DNA of 64,000 nt. Source: Rutidosis leptorrhynchoides. Its lineage: Eukaryota; Streptophyta; Magnoliopsida; Asterales; Asteraceae. How positions within the stretch are numbered: the stretch's first letter is position 1; each line of letters begins with the position of its first letter. Below the pieces are notes generated by a model. The model was not told the DNA's origin. It did no database searches and saw only the letters and a program-made list of their open reading frames with translations. Positions 12,168 to 26,280 of the stretch are shown here, piece by piece. The translations under genes were made by a program, and so were the position numbers. The DNA lies in contig NC_092333.1 in assembly GCF_046630445.1 (NCBI RefSeq), forward strand, positions 97,562,001-97,626,000, given 5' to 3'.

Positions 12168-12226
12168 GTGAGATAGATAGAGGAAAGATTAGAAAGATGT
12201 GTGAAATTGGTGCAGAATTCGATGGC

Positions 12227-12300
12227 TTTTATAGGCCCACGTTGTACTGTAGAGCTCCGCGAGTGCGGATGTTTCCTTCACAAAAGTACCGCGAGTGCGG
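12227..12300 (-). promoter_or_regulatory. LTR promoter: palindrome pair plus TATA box
   Basis: Minus strand: two copies of the stem-loop palindrome CCGC-ACTC-GCGG (12289-12300 and 12256-12269, the second with one extra pair) then TATAAAA (12227-12233), 22 bp beyond the nearer palindrome. Same layout as the promoters of the other LTR families here. Confidence 0.55.
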
Positions 12301-12760
12301 AGGTCTGAAAACCAGCTCACATATTAGATCCAAAACGTGGGCTGCGTAAAATTATATTATATAATAATACATATAATTAATTATATATTATATTTTATTC
12401 TTATGCATAGTTGACTTGTAATTTTTGGTCCATTGCGTCGCGCACTAAAAGTTGGTTCATGTCTCGGTTCCTAATTTTCGAACGTCCTTGCATACTATTT
12501 AATATCTTGTACTTTGCGTTTTGCGTCTTGTACTCTTGTAATTTTGAGACGTTTCTCATCAATAATTTGAACCACTTTGATTGTACTTTGTACTTTTGAG
12601 CTTTTTGGTCGTTTGCGTCTTCAATTCGTCGAATCTGTCTTTTGTCTTCACCTTTTATTATTTAAACGAATATTACCTGTAAATAGAACAATTGCAACTA
12701 AAAGCTTGTCTTTCTTGAGGGATAATGCTATGAAATATATGTTCGTTTTTAGCATTATCA

Positions 12761-14337
12761 ATACCATGGTGTTGATTTGAAATGACACAAACCTTTCTTT
12801 CTTTAACGAAAAATTGCTGGAACTTTTCCAAAAACCAAATCCAGCTAGCGTTAGTTTCGTTGTCTACTATTGCGAAAGCAATTGGCAGAACTTGATTGTT
12901 GGCATTTTTCGCAACAGCTAAGAGCAACTTACCTTTGTAACTACCTTTCAAATGGGTGCCATCGATGCAAATGATCGGAACACACATGGTATATGCTCTA
13001 ATTGCTGGACCAAAAGCCCAAAACATGTACTTGCATATAGTTATACCGTTGTCATCTTGGCCTTCAGTCTCGAATTTGACAATTGTTTCCGGATTGGTAT
13101 AGAGTAATTCATTTAAATACCTGGGTAGCTCAGCAAAATTACTTTCCCAAGTTCCATACATGCGCTCAATTGCAATACGCCTAGCATTCCATGCCTTAGC
13201 GTATGAAACATCAACTTGCCATGTGTTTTTAACGAAAGCTTGAATGTTTGCCACCGGAATAGCAAGGTCTACCCTCACTAAATGGTCAATATCGGTAGCA
13301 ATCAAGCTTGATGTTAAACAACGATTGTCGTTTTGCGTCACGTTTCCATAACAATTGTGAAAATCGTGCCATTTAACAAGCTTCCATACCTTGGATCTAT
13401 TTTTAACAAAACCGCTACAACCCCACGCACATTGTCTCTATTCTTGATGGCCTGTATATTTTGGGCTAGTTGTATAGCATTTTGCTTTCCAATAACCCGG
13501 TCTACTATCTACCACGATGAGTTCTCTATTGTTTTATATATTCCATCTCCGAACAGCATATAACAATTTGGCTTTGTTCTGGAAAATCATTCCTTGTGTA
13601 ATAACATTGGAATCTTTATTCCAAACAACCCATGAGATTTCGTCGTCTTCATCATCGAATAAACAAGAACTAGCCTCACCAACTCTATTAACATTACCGA
13701 AACGTGAAACAGGGGTATCTTGTGGCACTGGCTCTTCTCTACCATCATCATCAGAAACATTTTCTTCAACGCTATACGCATCCACTGTATGTTCACTAGC
13801 GGTTCACATACCATCATCATCACCAGAATCTACATGTTGTTCTTCATTTTGTTCTTTATTTTGTTCTTCATGTTGTTCTTCATGTTGATATTCTTCTTCA
13901 AAAAATGTTGACTGCTTGCGAGATGTAGATGGACCACTTTCAAAAGATTGAATCATATTCATAAAACTCACTTGCTCATACTGAATTTCAATATGAGCCT
14001 GATAGTGTTCATCACCACGCTGAGATAAAAAGTACATTGTTTCTAAAGTATTATCGTTAACAAGTTCATTGCTGCAACTATGATCATTGACAACATACCA
14101 CAATATCATTTTCAAAGAATGTGGTCTTTGAGAGACACCTAAATAATTATAAGCCATATTATTTAACTGCATACAATTAATGCGGTTAGACAAGACAAAA
14201 CTCCTTGTAAATGTTGTTTCATCGCCGGTAAGCCAACCATTTTGAAAAACAATTCTGCCACCCCAAACAAAATTAACCATAAATGGACGTATTGTTGTAA
14301 TTTGAATACGTGATTTAGTGTTTTTTGAGGTTTTCAA
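12761..14337 (-). pseudogene. MuDR-like (MULE) transposase, truncated and degenerate
   Basis: One reading frame (three open stretches: 14337-13804, 13785-13534, 13341-12761) with in-frame stops between them. The N-terminal part carries a Glu/Gln-rich acidic tract and a MuDR N-terminal-like region with WVVWNKDSNVITQGMIF. The C-terminal part has the plant MULE core: the block WNARRIAIERMYGTWESNF, then IICIDGTHLKGSYKGKLLLA containing the first catalytic Asp, then VDNETNASWIWFLEKF. The position of the second catalytic Asp in the usual SDRHxGI motif reads SNQHHGI, so it is changed. The frame is cut at 12760 by an LTR; the distal catalytic part and zinc knuckle are missing. The identification as MULE is firm, activity is not expected. 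Confidence 0.85.
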
Positions 14338-15200
14338 GTGATGATTTTATGGATTTTTGATATTCATTCACTTTTTTTTTGAAGATGATTTATGTTCTTT
14401 GTGATGATGTTAATGATCATAAGTTAATAGGGGTATAAATAACAGTACAAAAATACAAAAGCTGATTTATGTTCTTTGTGATGATGTTAATGATGATGTT
14501 GATGATGTTCTTTGTGATTTATGTTCTTTGTTTTTAGCAATAATTCAGCTAGGGTTTCCAGCAAGACAAACCGAAGTTCCAAACTCAGGATTCAGCTGCA
14601 ATCCGAAGTTCCAAACTCCAATTAGGGATAGATGGGGTCATCTTATCAGCAAACGATGCAGTTTTTCATGAGTGAGGCTTAAATCCGGAGTTCCAAACTC
14701 CGGCTAGGGTTCTGGTCAGCAGACGGGGCAGATTTTGATGAGAGAGGGTTGAAACCGGAGTTCAAAACTCCGGTTTGGGCAACTTTTGATGAGAGAGGGT
14801 TGAAACCGGAGTTCCTAACTCCGGTTTTGGGAAATCCGACTTTTGAAAGTCCGGAATTACCATGTTTACAAAATGTTTTCCATGATTTCTATTTTTCAAA
14901 CATTTGAATGGTTTATTACCATTTCAAAAAAAAAATCCCTTTTCTCCTATTGTTACGATATGCTGTATATAAAAAAACGGATTATAAACTTTTTGCATTG
15001 GGGTCTACATAACTATGATGGCATATGATACTTAAGGTAATAATTCTATTCATTGCGTCGAATTGTTCATAGTTGATTAAAGTTGAATAGCTTTTAGGTT
15101 CAAATTATAAAGGTGTCAACAACTTTTGAACGATTGTTAATGATCCAGAAAAGCGCAAAAATGCAGGTAATTTTAGAATTAGAACAAACAAAATTATTTT
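14338..15200 (-). other. Presumed 5' flank of the MULE, with palindrome cluster
   Basis: No credible ORF. 14380-14540 repeats the words GATTTATGTTCTTTGTGATGATG. 14573-14827 holds five related palindromes: two weak (about 14573 and 14602) and three good, CCGGAGTTCCAAACTCCGG at 14685-14703 and copies with 11-bp arms AAACCGGAGTT/AACTCCGGTTT at 14752-14776 and 14803-14827. They lie 235-490 bp upstream of the transposase start. I did not find a convincing MULE terminal inverted repeat. Confidence 0.5.
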
Positions 15201-15472
15201 TGTTATAATTCAGTAGGCTTATAACTACCTTTAGTGGTTTGATTCTTGATTAAGAATACTAATAATGAAGTGTAAGAACAAAGATGATAATGGAGAGAAA
15301 GAAAGAAACACTTTGTAAGTGTGAGAAAATGGTGCATATTTACAAGCATAACTCATGGGTATTTATACTACTATGTAAGTGACCCCAAGTTGACTATAAT
15401 GTTGTACAAAATTGACTATCCATACTTGCATTATTATAGTTTCATACTTGCTCAATTATTATTATCATAACA
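15201..15472 (-). mobile_element. Copia 3' LTR with PPT and TATA box
   Basis: 272 bp, minus-strand TGTTATGATA ... TTATAACA. It is directly preceded on that strand by a purine tract AAGGGGGAG (15473-15481), the polypurine tract. A TATAAAT on the minus strand (15361-15367) is a candidate promoter. The flanking 5-bp partner cannot be checked because the 5' LTR is gone. Confidence 0.8.
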
Positions 15473-15518
15473 CTCCCCCTTGGATAGCAATTTTTGTTTG
15501 TTGAAGATCAACTGTAAG

Positions 15519-16865
15519 TTACTGCCTCATTAAAAACCTTGCTAAAGAAAAACCCAGTGGGATAAAAACTTTAGCCAAGGGAAAAAGAGTGCAGCATAGA
15601 GTTGACTCCCCCTCAAGTAGACATCGCTGAGTCATCACATGCCTTATGCCAATATTATGAACATGCATTCTGAAAATAGTAGTTGGAAGTGCTTTGGTAA
15701 AAAGATCGGTAGAGTTTTTGCTGGATTGAACATATCTCATTTCAATCTGGTTGTCCTTAATGAGATCTTGAGTGTATGGGAAGAATCTAGGAGGTATGTG
15801 TTTTGTTCGGTCACTTTTGATATACCCTTCTTTCATCTGTGCTATGCAAGCTGCATTATCTTTATAGATAGTTGTTGGGCTTTTACTGCGTTCTAGTCCA
15901 CAAGAATCAGTAATGAGTTGTGTCATTAATCTCAACCAAAAACATTCCCGAGTAGCTTCATGTAATGCAATCACTTCAGCATGATTTGATGATGTTTCAA
16001 CAAGTGTTTGTTTTTGAGAACGCCATGATATTGCGGTACCTCCATTTAGGAATACATATCCAGTTTGAGATTTAGCTTTATGTGGATCAGATAAATAACC
16101 TGCATCTGCATAACCAACCAAATCTTGTTTTGATTCGTTAGAATAAAATAATCCTAAATCAGTAGTTTCTCAAAAGTATCGAAATATGTGTTTGATCATA
16201 TTCAAGTATCTTTTGGTAGGAGCAGAGCTGGATCTTGCCAACAAATTAACTGCAAAAGAAATGTCAGGTCTTGTACAATACATAAGAATCCCAATTGTAC
16301 TAAAATATGGAACTTTCGATCTGTTAAGATCTTCATGATCTTCACAGGGATGAAATAGATCAGTGTCAATATTGAGTGATCTAACAACCAATGGTTTTGT
16401 CTTTAAAAAAATGTTTGAAAATCTTTTCGGTATAAGTTGTTTGATGTACAAGTAAACCATTAGGCATATGCTCAATTTGCAATCCAAGGTAATTCTTGGT
16501 TTTTTCAAGATCTTTCATTTCAAATTAATTCTTTAGAAGTTGAATGGCTTCATAGATTTCTTTATTTAAGATAATTGACATAAACAACTACGATCACATA
16601 TCCGAACATTGTTTTTATAAAACACACGTGCAAATAAGTTTATATGTATACCCTTTTCTTATCAAGTAGTCATTTAATCGGTTATACCACATACGTCCCG
16701 ATTGTATAAACCCATTTAAAAATCTTTGTAATTTAATGGAATACATTCCCTTGGGTTTTGCATTAGATGTTTATGATACCTTAAACCCTTCAGGTATATT
16801 TATATATATCACTGTCAAGTGATCCATACAGATAAGTAGTAACGACATCCATGAGATGCATTTAA
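15519..16865 (-). pseudogene. Copia reverse transcriptase C-terminus and RNase H
   Basis: 16121-15519 encodes a clear copia RNase H: YADAGYLSDPHKAKSQTGY, then the block ending TSSNHAEVIALHEATRECFW. 16508-16170 encodes the preceding RT C-terminus, with VPYFSTIGILMYCTRPDISF and a block ending APTKRYLNMIKHIFRY. Upstream to 16865 only scattered RT words remain in different frames, including one reading like the DVCGIT end of the RT. Stops and frameshifts separate the pieces. The frame is interrupted at 16870 by a solo LTR with TSD GTAAC. Confidence 0.85.
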
Positions 16866-17359
16866 GTAACTCTAACGACCCGTCCTAATCCATCAGGACG
16901 AATACATTACATTTAGTTACATCGTGAGGTACTTGACCTCTATATAATACATTTTACAAACATTGCATTCGTTTTTAAAAGACAAACTTTCATTTCATCG
17001 AAAGTTGACGGCATGCATACCATTTCATAATATATTCAACTATAATTGACTTAGTAATAATCTTGATGAACTCAACGACTCGTATGCAACGTCTTTTAAA
17101 ATATGTCATGAATGACTCCAAGTAATATCTCTAAAATGAGCAAATGCACAGCGGAAGATTTCTTTCGTACCTAAGAATAAACATGCTTTCAAGTGTCAAC
17201 CAAAAGGCTGGTGAGTTCATTATTTTTCATAATCAATCATTTTTAATAATATAATAGACCACAAGATACTCATAATTAGAAAACAATCTGTGCAGGTCTA
17301 TTCCTGCTGTAAAATCATTCATATGAAGAACACCGAAACCTTTCAAACAACTCACCAAC

Positions 17360-17729
17360 GGTAGCTAATGCGTAGTGCAATGACAAAATCATCTCACCGT
17401 GGTAGATAATTCAATATAATTCTTACAATGAGGGTTAATGCGTACGCAATGCAAAATCATCCCTCCGAGGGTAGCTGAAACGGGGGCTAATGCGTACGCA
17501 ATGCAAAATCATCCCTCCGTTACCAACTACAAAGTCGACTATAATACAATACAATACAATACAATACATCGGTAGCTAACGCATAGTGCAATGACGAAAT
17601 CATCTCACCGATGGTAGTTAAAACGGTAGCTAACGCGTAGTGCAATGACGAAATCATCTCACCGTTACTAACTACTAAATCGAACCATATCGGTAGCTAA
17701 CGCGTAGTGCAATGACGAAATCATCTCAC
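17360..17729. repeat. Degenerate about 40-bp repeats in the T1 LTR
   Basis: Same array as 5541-5906, with the same copy order including the GCGTACGC variants. Confidence 0.85.
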
Positions 17730-18893
17730 ATATGGTCGATAATACAATCTTTATAGAAATCGAACCTCTAAATCCAAATAATTCTATCATAGAATGTAGT
17801 TTTGAATATTTGTGTCTATTTCGTCAAACATTTATAGAAGCAGTTCATATATTCTCAGTTAAAAAATATATCTCAAAAGCATTTAGGAAACAGTTATAAA
17901 AACAGAGCATGTATTCTCAGTCCCAAAAATGTAAAGAGTAAAAGAGAATCAAATGAACTCACCAAACTGTATTTTGTAGTAAAAATACATAGGACGACAT
18001 TGAACAAATATAGGGTTAACCTCGGATTCACGAACCTATATCATTTATGTATATATTAAAACTTATACTCGTAATCGAACAATTTCATATATTATAACTT
18101 TATATATTATTTATTTAGTTTGTAAATATAATTGAAAATGATTATTATTTATATAATTTTATATAACTATTATTCATCATTAATAATAATAAAATTGTAT
18201 ATTAAAGTTTATATATGATAAAAATATATATTTATATTTTAATTGATATCTTTTATATATAGCTTAATTTATATCTTTTTAATAATAAAAATATAGTGTT
18301 ATATATTTTTATAAAAAAAAATCTATTTGTAGTAGTTCTGATAATGATAAAAATGATAGTAATAATATTGTTAGTAATAATAGTAATAATAATGATAATG
18401 TTAACTTTTGAAAATGATAATTGTAATAAGGATAATAACTTTACTACTAATGATAATTTACTAAAAATGATGTTTTTACTAATAAAGATAACCATAGTAA
18501 TAATAATGATGATGATAACTTTAACAATAATACTTATGTTAATGATAACAATAATAATACAGATAATTACCAAATGATACAAATACTAATAATAATGATA
18601 ATAATAATAGTCATAATCCTAATAATAATCATAATACATATATTAATAGTAAAAATGATAAAATTAATGATAACAATATTAATAATACTAATAGTACTTA
18701 ATGATAATATCATAACTAATATTCATAATAAAAATAATAATAAGCATAATACATAATATTAATAATAATAATAACACTCCTTCTTAATAATAATAACAAA
18801 TAATAATAACAACAACAACAATAATAATCATAATAATAATTAATAACTAATAAAAATAATAGAATTTGAAAACTACCTCAAGTGATAAGCCTT

Positions 18894-18982
18894 AAAAAAA
18901 TAAACGCCTTAGACGGGACTCAAACCCGCAACCTCCCGTATACCCGTCACTTGCCCAAACCATTGCTCCAGTGCTGTCTTTC
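18894..18982 (-). other. tRNA-like Pol III unit in the T1 solo LTR
   Basis: Sister of 7681-7770: A-box-like TGGAGCAATGG (18960-18970), B-box-like GGTTTGAGTCC (18916-18926) and a seven-T run (18894-18900) on the minus strand. Confidence 0.45.
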
Positions 18983-19958
18983 TTAATTTTACCCATTCCA
19001 AATTTTATTTAAACTATTTTTCTATTTTATCTATTTCTTCTTCTTCTTTGTAACTTAAATCGATCAGTAAACAACCCCTACCCCAATATGTTCCTTAATT
19101 AATTTTAGGATTTATCACAGATACAAAATCGAATAGGGATTGATTAACCTATTTAAAACAGAAAAAAAGAAGCTGGGAAAAGAAAAGAAAAGAAAAGAAA
19201 AGAAAAAATTCGCTGATGAACACAAAACAACTCAAAACCAATTTCGAAATTTTAGAATGTTTCAGATTATGATTATAACATGAAAAAGGTTTTAATTCGT
19301 TCATATAATCTTTCTCAATCATCAATTTCAACAAAAACCTTAAAACGAATTCAAATTTTTGTAAAGAACAGAACGTTTGACTTTTAAGATTGAAAATTTG
19401 ACTCGAAAATTTGGGTTCGATAGAGGGAATTGGAACGTGTAATTTTGCAGAGAGTTTACCTAGATGAATCCTAATCTAACTGCATTTTTTAGATTTTGAA
19501 GATTAATGCTAAATCGAGATTTTGATAAAAAGTTATGCAACAGAGTTTTTTTCGAGCTGTGAAAATAAATAAATAAAAAAATGTTTGCTCCTTGAATTGC
19601 AGAAGTGTGTCGATATATTGTAAGTGATTACATGATTTAATAGTAATCTGATCGTAATTGATTTTTAGTGTGATTTGAAATCGACTGATAACAATACAAG
19701 ACATGAAGTACAATTATTTTTTTCAATCAGACAATTTAATAGCAAAAAGTAATATGAATGACGATCCATTCATAACAGAATTTGTCTGTAATGGACAATT
19801 GGAATCCAGTTGATTAATCTGGTCAACATATGCAACAGTTTGGATAACGATTTTTTAGCTGGATACCTAATTATTTGTATTTAATTTTATACATAACAAC
19901 ATTTATATATCTAAATACATGTATATACATGTATTTATACATCCATATTTACGTATAC

Positions 19959-19961
<3 letters not shown>

Positions 19962-20050
<89 letters not shown>
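19962..20050. repeat. (AT)n microsatellite
   Basis: AT run much longer than the short run at the same place in the sister LTR (near 8710-8728), showing recent length change. Confidence 0.95.
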
Positions 20051-20052
<2 letters not shown>

Positions 20053-20431
20053 GAATTTGATATATGTATAATTATATGTATATGATTATAATATGTATTA
20101 ATGAATATATTCATGTATTAATAATAATATTAATTTTAATAATAATTATATAAATATTACTAGTAATATAATTTAATATAATGATATTAATATCAATAAT
20201 TCTGATAATTAAAAATTAATAATTAAATAGTTTAATAATGATACTAATAATATTAATAATAACTTATTATTAAGAGTAACAAATAAATAATAATAACACT
20301 GATAATGATAATCTCATTGATAATGTTCATAGTAATATTATTAATAACATTGATAATGATATAAATAAAATACTAATACAAATACTTATAATGATAAAAT
20401 ACTAATAACTTTAATAATAATCTATCACTTT

Positions 20432-20440
20432 ATATATATG

Positions 20441-20517
<77 letters not shown>
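20432..20517. repeat. (TA)n microsatellite
   Basis: TA run with a few TGTA/TACA interruptions at its left end; a further short AT run follows at 20826-20875. Confidence 0.95.
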
Positions 20518-20519
<2 letters not shown>

Positions 20520-20821
20520 AATTTCTTATCTACAGATAATAATATTAATAATAGTATTGAAATTAACATTGATAGAAACAACAATTAATGGTTAAATTTA
20601 GTGTATTAGTATTATATGTTATTGCTTATGTGATACAACTATATAATGTACATTATAGATCTAATTTTGAATATTAAGTTTTTATACATCTTAATATATA
20701 TCACAATATACATATAAAAATAATTATATAGAAATCATATATTTATATATATAAGTTCATTTTAATTATTTTATATCTTAATTCTCATATTTAATTTTTA
20801 ATATTTATTTTATAATTTCCA

Positions 20822-20870
<49 letters not shown>

Positions 20871-21073
20871 ATACACATATATACATTTATATAGATATAC
20901 ATATTTATTTAACCAATTGTTCGTGAATCGTCGGGAATAGTCGAAGGTCAATTGAATATGTGAAAACAGTTCAAAATTTTGAGATTCAACATTTCAGACT
21001 TTGCTTATCGTCTAGGAAACATATAAAGATCAAGTTTAAATTTGGTCAGAAATTTTCGGGTCGTCACAGTAAC

Positions 21074-21650
21074 TACCAGGTTAATTAAGTATCTAATAAG
21101 TAATTGTATCTATTACAGGAGGATAAGTTTTCCTCATAATTCATTTCTGGTGTTTGTGAAAAATCTTGAGTTACAAGTTTAGTTTTGCCTTGTAACTTCA
21201 TTTGCACATTTTTTTTCGGATAAAAATTCATTTGTATCCCATAGGTTTTACATCTTTAAAAAATGATCACGGTTGATCTGAAAACTTTTCTTTTATTGAG
21301 CGATTCTAATTCAGCTCGTATTGCTCCTTTCCATTGAGCCTAGCCATGTGTATTTTGACATTTAATGACATATTTTGGTTCTAGATCATCATATTTATTC
21401 ATGATGTCATTATATGAAAAATTCTCATCAATATTTGTCATTCCGTTTCGATTCCATAATATTGCATAATTTATTGCAATTTCTGTATTTATTATCAATA
21501 TCCTCTGCAGAAGGAGTATTAAAATTTGGTTCTTCTTGAACAATTTCTTTTACCTCATTATCAGCTGATTTTTTCTTTTCGAGAATTTTTATCTTTGGAA
21601 CCAATTGGTCTCCCACATTTCAGGCGTGGCAACGACTCATGAATGACATT
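21074..21650 (-). pseudogene. Copia integrase-RT linker and RT N-terminus, decayed
   Basis: Minus strand, in at least two frames: GDQLVPKIKILEKKKSADN at the right (21616), then Glu-rich NFNTPSAEDIDNKYRN, then IAINYAILWNRN and NDIMNKYDDLEPKYVIKCQN. This order matches the linker between integrase and RT in plant copia elements of this kind (a GSKDKNPRKRK-like basic stretch, then INY...WNRNE, then DIMN...DLEP). Stops and frameshifts occur. Bounded by solo LTRs on both sides. Confidence 0.7.
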
Positions 21651-23570
21651 ATTTCTTAAATGTCCCGTTCATATTGATTATAAACGTTCCATATTAATTG
21701 ATTTCGTTGCGAGGTTTTGACCTCTATATGAGACGTTTTCCAAAAACTGCATTCGATTTTAAAATAAACCATAACCTCTATTTTATCGATCAAGGTTTAA
21801 AATGATAATAAAAAAATATAGTGTTTTCACACGACCATTACATAATGATTTACAATAATATTACACAACAATATATGTCTTCGAATACAGTTTTCAAACA
21901 ATATTAAACAAACATGGACTCCAAATCTTATCCTTAATTTAGTATGCAATAGCGAAAGCTCTTAACAATTACCTGAGAATAAACATGCTTAAAACGTCAA
22001 CAAAAATATTGGTGAGTTATAGGTTTAACCCATATATTTATCAATCGTAATAATAGACCACAAGATTTCATATTTTCATTTTTCATAAACATCATCCCAT
22101 ACATAGAGATAAAAATCATTCATATGGTGAACACCTGGTAACCGACATTAACAAGATGCGTATAAGAATATCCCCATCATTCTGGGACATCCATCAGACA
22201 TGATATAAAAACTCGAAGTACTAAAGAATCCGGTACTTTGGATGGGGTTTGTTAGGCCCAATAGATCTATCTTTAGGATTCGCGTCAATTAGGGGTGCAC
22301 TAATTCTCAAAATTAGTGATGTTCCCTAATTCTTAGGCTACCAAGCAAAAGGGGGCATATTCGGCTTCGACCATTCACCCATATAATGTAGTTTTGATTT
22401 CTTGTGTCTATTTCATAAAGCATTTATAAAACTGCATGTATTCTCATCCCAAAAATATTAAATTTTTTAAAAGTGGGACTATAACTCACTTTCACAGATT
22501 TTCACTTCGTCGGAAAATAAGACTTGGCCACGGGTCGATTCACGAACCTATAACAAATATGTACATATATATCAAAGTATGTTCAAAATATATTTACAAC
22601 ATTTTTATTATATTTTAATGATTTGAGTTTGTTAAGTCAGCAGTCCTCGTTAGTAACCTACAACTAGTTGTCCATAGTTAGATGTACAGAAATAAAGCAA
22701 TATATAATATCTCGGATCAATCCACGACCCAGTGTCTACAAGTCTCAGACTCGATCACAACTCAAAGTATATATAATATTTTGGAATCAACCTCAACCCT
22801 GTATAGCTAACTCCAACATTACTGCATATAGAGTGTTTATGGTTGTTCCGAAATATATATAGATGGGTCGATATGATATGTCAAAACATTGTATTCGTGT
22901 CTATGGTATCCCAAGATTACATAATATATGTTAGAATATATGTATAATACAATATAAGTTAGTTAAGTTATGATTTGTATAAATTTGTTACAATTTTCAC
23001 GTAGCTACAACAAGCAAAATATCCAATCTTGTTTTACCCATAACTTCTTCGTTTTAAATCCATTTTGAGTGATTCAAGTTGCTATGGTTTCATATTGAAC
23101 TTAAGTTTATGAATCTAAACATAAAAAGTATAAGTTTATAGTCGGAAATACAAGTTACAAGTCATTTTTGTAAAGGTAGTCATTTCAGTCGAAAGAACGA
23201 CGTCTAGATGACCATTTTGGAAAACATACTTCTACTATGAGTTTAACCATGATTTTTGGATATAGTTTCATGTTCATAAGAAAAATCATTTTCCCATAAG
23301 AATAGCTTTTAAATCAAAGTTTATCATAGTTTTTAATTATCCAAACCAAAACAGCCCCCGGTTTTACTACGACGGCGTATATCATGTTTTACGGTGTTCT
23401 TCGTGTTTCCAAGTTTTAAATCATTAAGTTAGCATATCATATAGATATAGAACATGTGTCTAGTTGATTTTAAAAGTTAAGTTAGAAGGATTAACTTTGT
23501 TTGCGAACAAGTTTAGAATATATTAAACTATGTTCTAGTGATTACAAGTTTAAATCTTCGAATAAGATAG

Positions 23571-23666
<96 letters not shown>
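23571..23666. repeat. (AT)n microsatellite
   Basis: About 95 bp AT run inside the T2 solo LTR. Confidence 0.95.
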
Positions 23667-23669
<3 letters not shown>

Positions 23670-24647
23670 TCGAATGATGTTATGAATATCATTACTATCT
23701 CAAGTTTAGTAGGTAAACCTACTGGAAGTGACAAGAAATGATCTAGCTTCAAAGGATCTTGGATGGCTTGAAAGTTCTTGAAGTAGGATCATGACACAAA
23801 AACAAGTTCAAGTAAGATTTTTACTCGAATTAAGATAGTTTATGGTTATATAAATCGAATCAAAGTTTGAATATGAATATTACCTTGAATAAGAAAGATA
23901 ACCTACTGTAAATAACAAAGGTTTCTTGATCTTAGATGATTACTTGGAATGGATTAGAAAGCTTGGAAGTAAACTAGTAAACTTGAAAGGATTTTTGAAG
24001 TGTTCTTGAAGTGTTCTTCCTATGATGATTATAGCTTGATTCTTGAAGTAATTTTTGATGAAGATGATGATTAGTTTACTGGAAAAATTCGTTCATAAGT
24101 GTGTGTAGGTGTTGAGAGAGAGTTAGAAAGAGAATTGGAAGTGAAATGGATTGATTGGTGAGTGGTGAATGATGAGTGGTGAGTGGGGTTAAAAGGAGTT
24201 CTAGTTAGTTGACTAGTTCATGGTAGAAGTTAAATGACATAATCAAAAGTGGAATCCCATGCTAGTTCCTATTGGTATATACTCATAGTAAGTACGTCTA
24301 GAAGCTGTGTATAATACGGATACGAATACTGAATGACTATGAGTAGAATTATTGATGAAAATGAATGGAAATGTAATTGTAAGCATTTTTGCTAAGTAGA
24401 ATTACTTTGATATGTGTCTTGAAGTCTTTCAAAAGTGTACTAATACATCTTAATACACTACATGTATATTCATTTTAACTGAGTCGTTAAGTCATCGTTA
24501 GTCGTTACATGTAAGTGTTGTTTTTGAAAGCTTTAAGTTAACGATCTCATTTAATGTTGTTGAAAGCTTTAAATCAAATTTTAACACATTTTTAATAAAG
24601 CGATATTAACCCAAACAAAAATTTTTGAGCTGACCTGGCAGCTCGAT

Positions 24648-24727
24648 CCCAGCTAGGGGCTCTGCCCTTTGGACCCCGCCAGGGGTTGCCACCCCTTGGA
24701 CCCCGCTATCAGGGGTGCTGCCACCGA
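24648..24727. repeat. GC-rich short inverted repeats in the T2 LTR
   Basis: An island of G/C blocks in AT-rich sequence: AGGGG/CCCCT-type arms recur as CCCCGCCAGGGG, AGGGGTTGCCACCCCT and CCCCGCTATCAGGGG. No TATA box is close by, unlike the palindromes of the other LTR families. Confidence 0.6.
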
Positions 24728-25256
24728 ACCCCCGTCATAATCAAGATAAGTTCAAACAAGTGTGCACTCCACACTTTCCCAAATTTGTTCGATATTTATC
24801 AGGGTTATTTTGGTTAACAAATTAATCCCATTACACTTAAGTCATATTGGTGACACAAATTACCAACAATGAATATATCATAATATGATACATATGTATT
24901 TAGTAAGGCGTTGCTATAACGATAATCGTTATATATATCGTTTCGAGTTTCATAATTCAATAGTCTCATTTTATGTATATAACTCATTGTTAATATACCT
25001 AGTGAGATACTTACTTTTCATAATATCATGTTAGCTATATACATATCCATATATATATCATCATATAGTTTTTACAAGTTTTAACGTTCGTGAATCGCCG
25101 GTCAACTTGGGTGGTCAATTGTCTACATGAAACCTATTTCAATTAATCTAGTCTTAACAAGTTTGATTGCTTAACATGTTGAAAACACTTAATCATGTAA
25201 ATATCAATTTCATTTAATATATATATACATGAAAAAGTTCGGGTCACTACAATTTC

Positions 25257-26275
<1,019 letters not shown>

Positions 26276-26280
26276 ATATT

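Larger units (their letters stand above)
16871..21068 (-). mobile_element. T1 solo LTR in the copia RT (TSD GTAAC)
   Basis: Perfect 5-bp duplication GTAAC at 16866-16870 and 21069-21073; ends TCTAACGACCC and GGGTCGTCACA. Highly similar to 5052-9667, minus the 610-bp insert. Copia coding sequence continues on both sides. The left terminus is TC instead of TG, as in the sister LTR. No coding content. Confidence 0.95.
21656..25251 (-). mobile_element. T2 solo LTR in the copia element (TSD ATTTC)
   Basis: 3596 bp, perfect 5-bp duplication ATTTC at 21651-21655 and 25252-25256. Ends TTAAATGTCCC (TG mutated to TT) and GGGTCACTACA. Collinear with the T2 5' LTR at 44736-46250 plus 50770-52011. Copia coding sequence resumes immediately at 25257, so this LTR is not the 3' LTR of the T2 element further right. 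No coding content. Confidence 0.95.

Noticed and set aside
12673-12760. C-terminal end of the MULE transposase
   Set aside because: The open frame simply continues into the inserted LTR; the residues past 12761 are LTR sequence.
21656-25251. 3' LTR of the T2 element at 40093-52011
   Set aside because: It has its own perfect TSD (ATTTC) and copia coding sequence on both sides, so it is an independent solo LTR.
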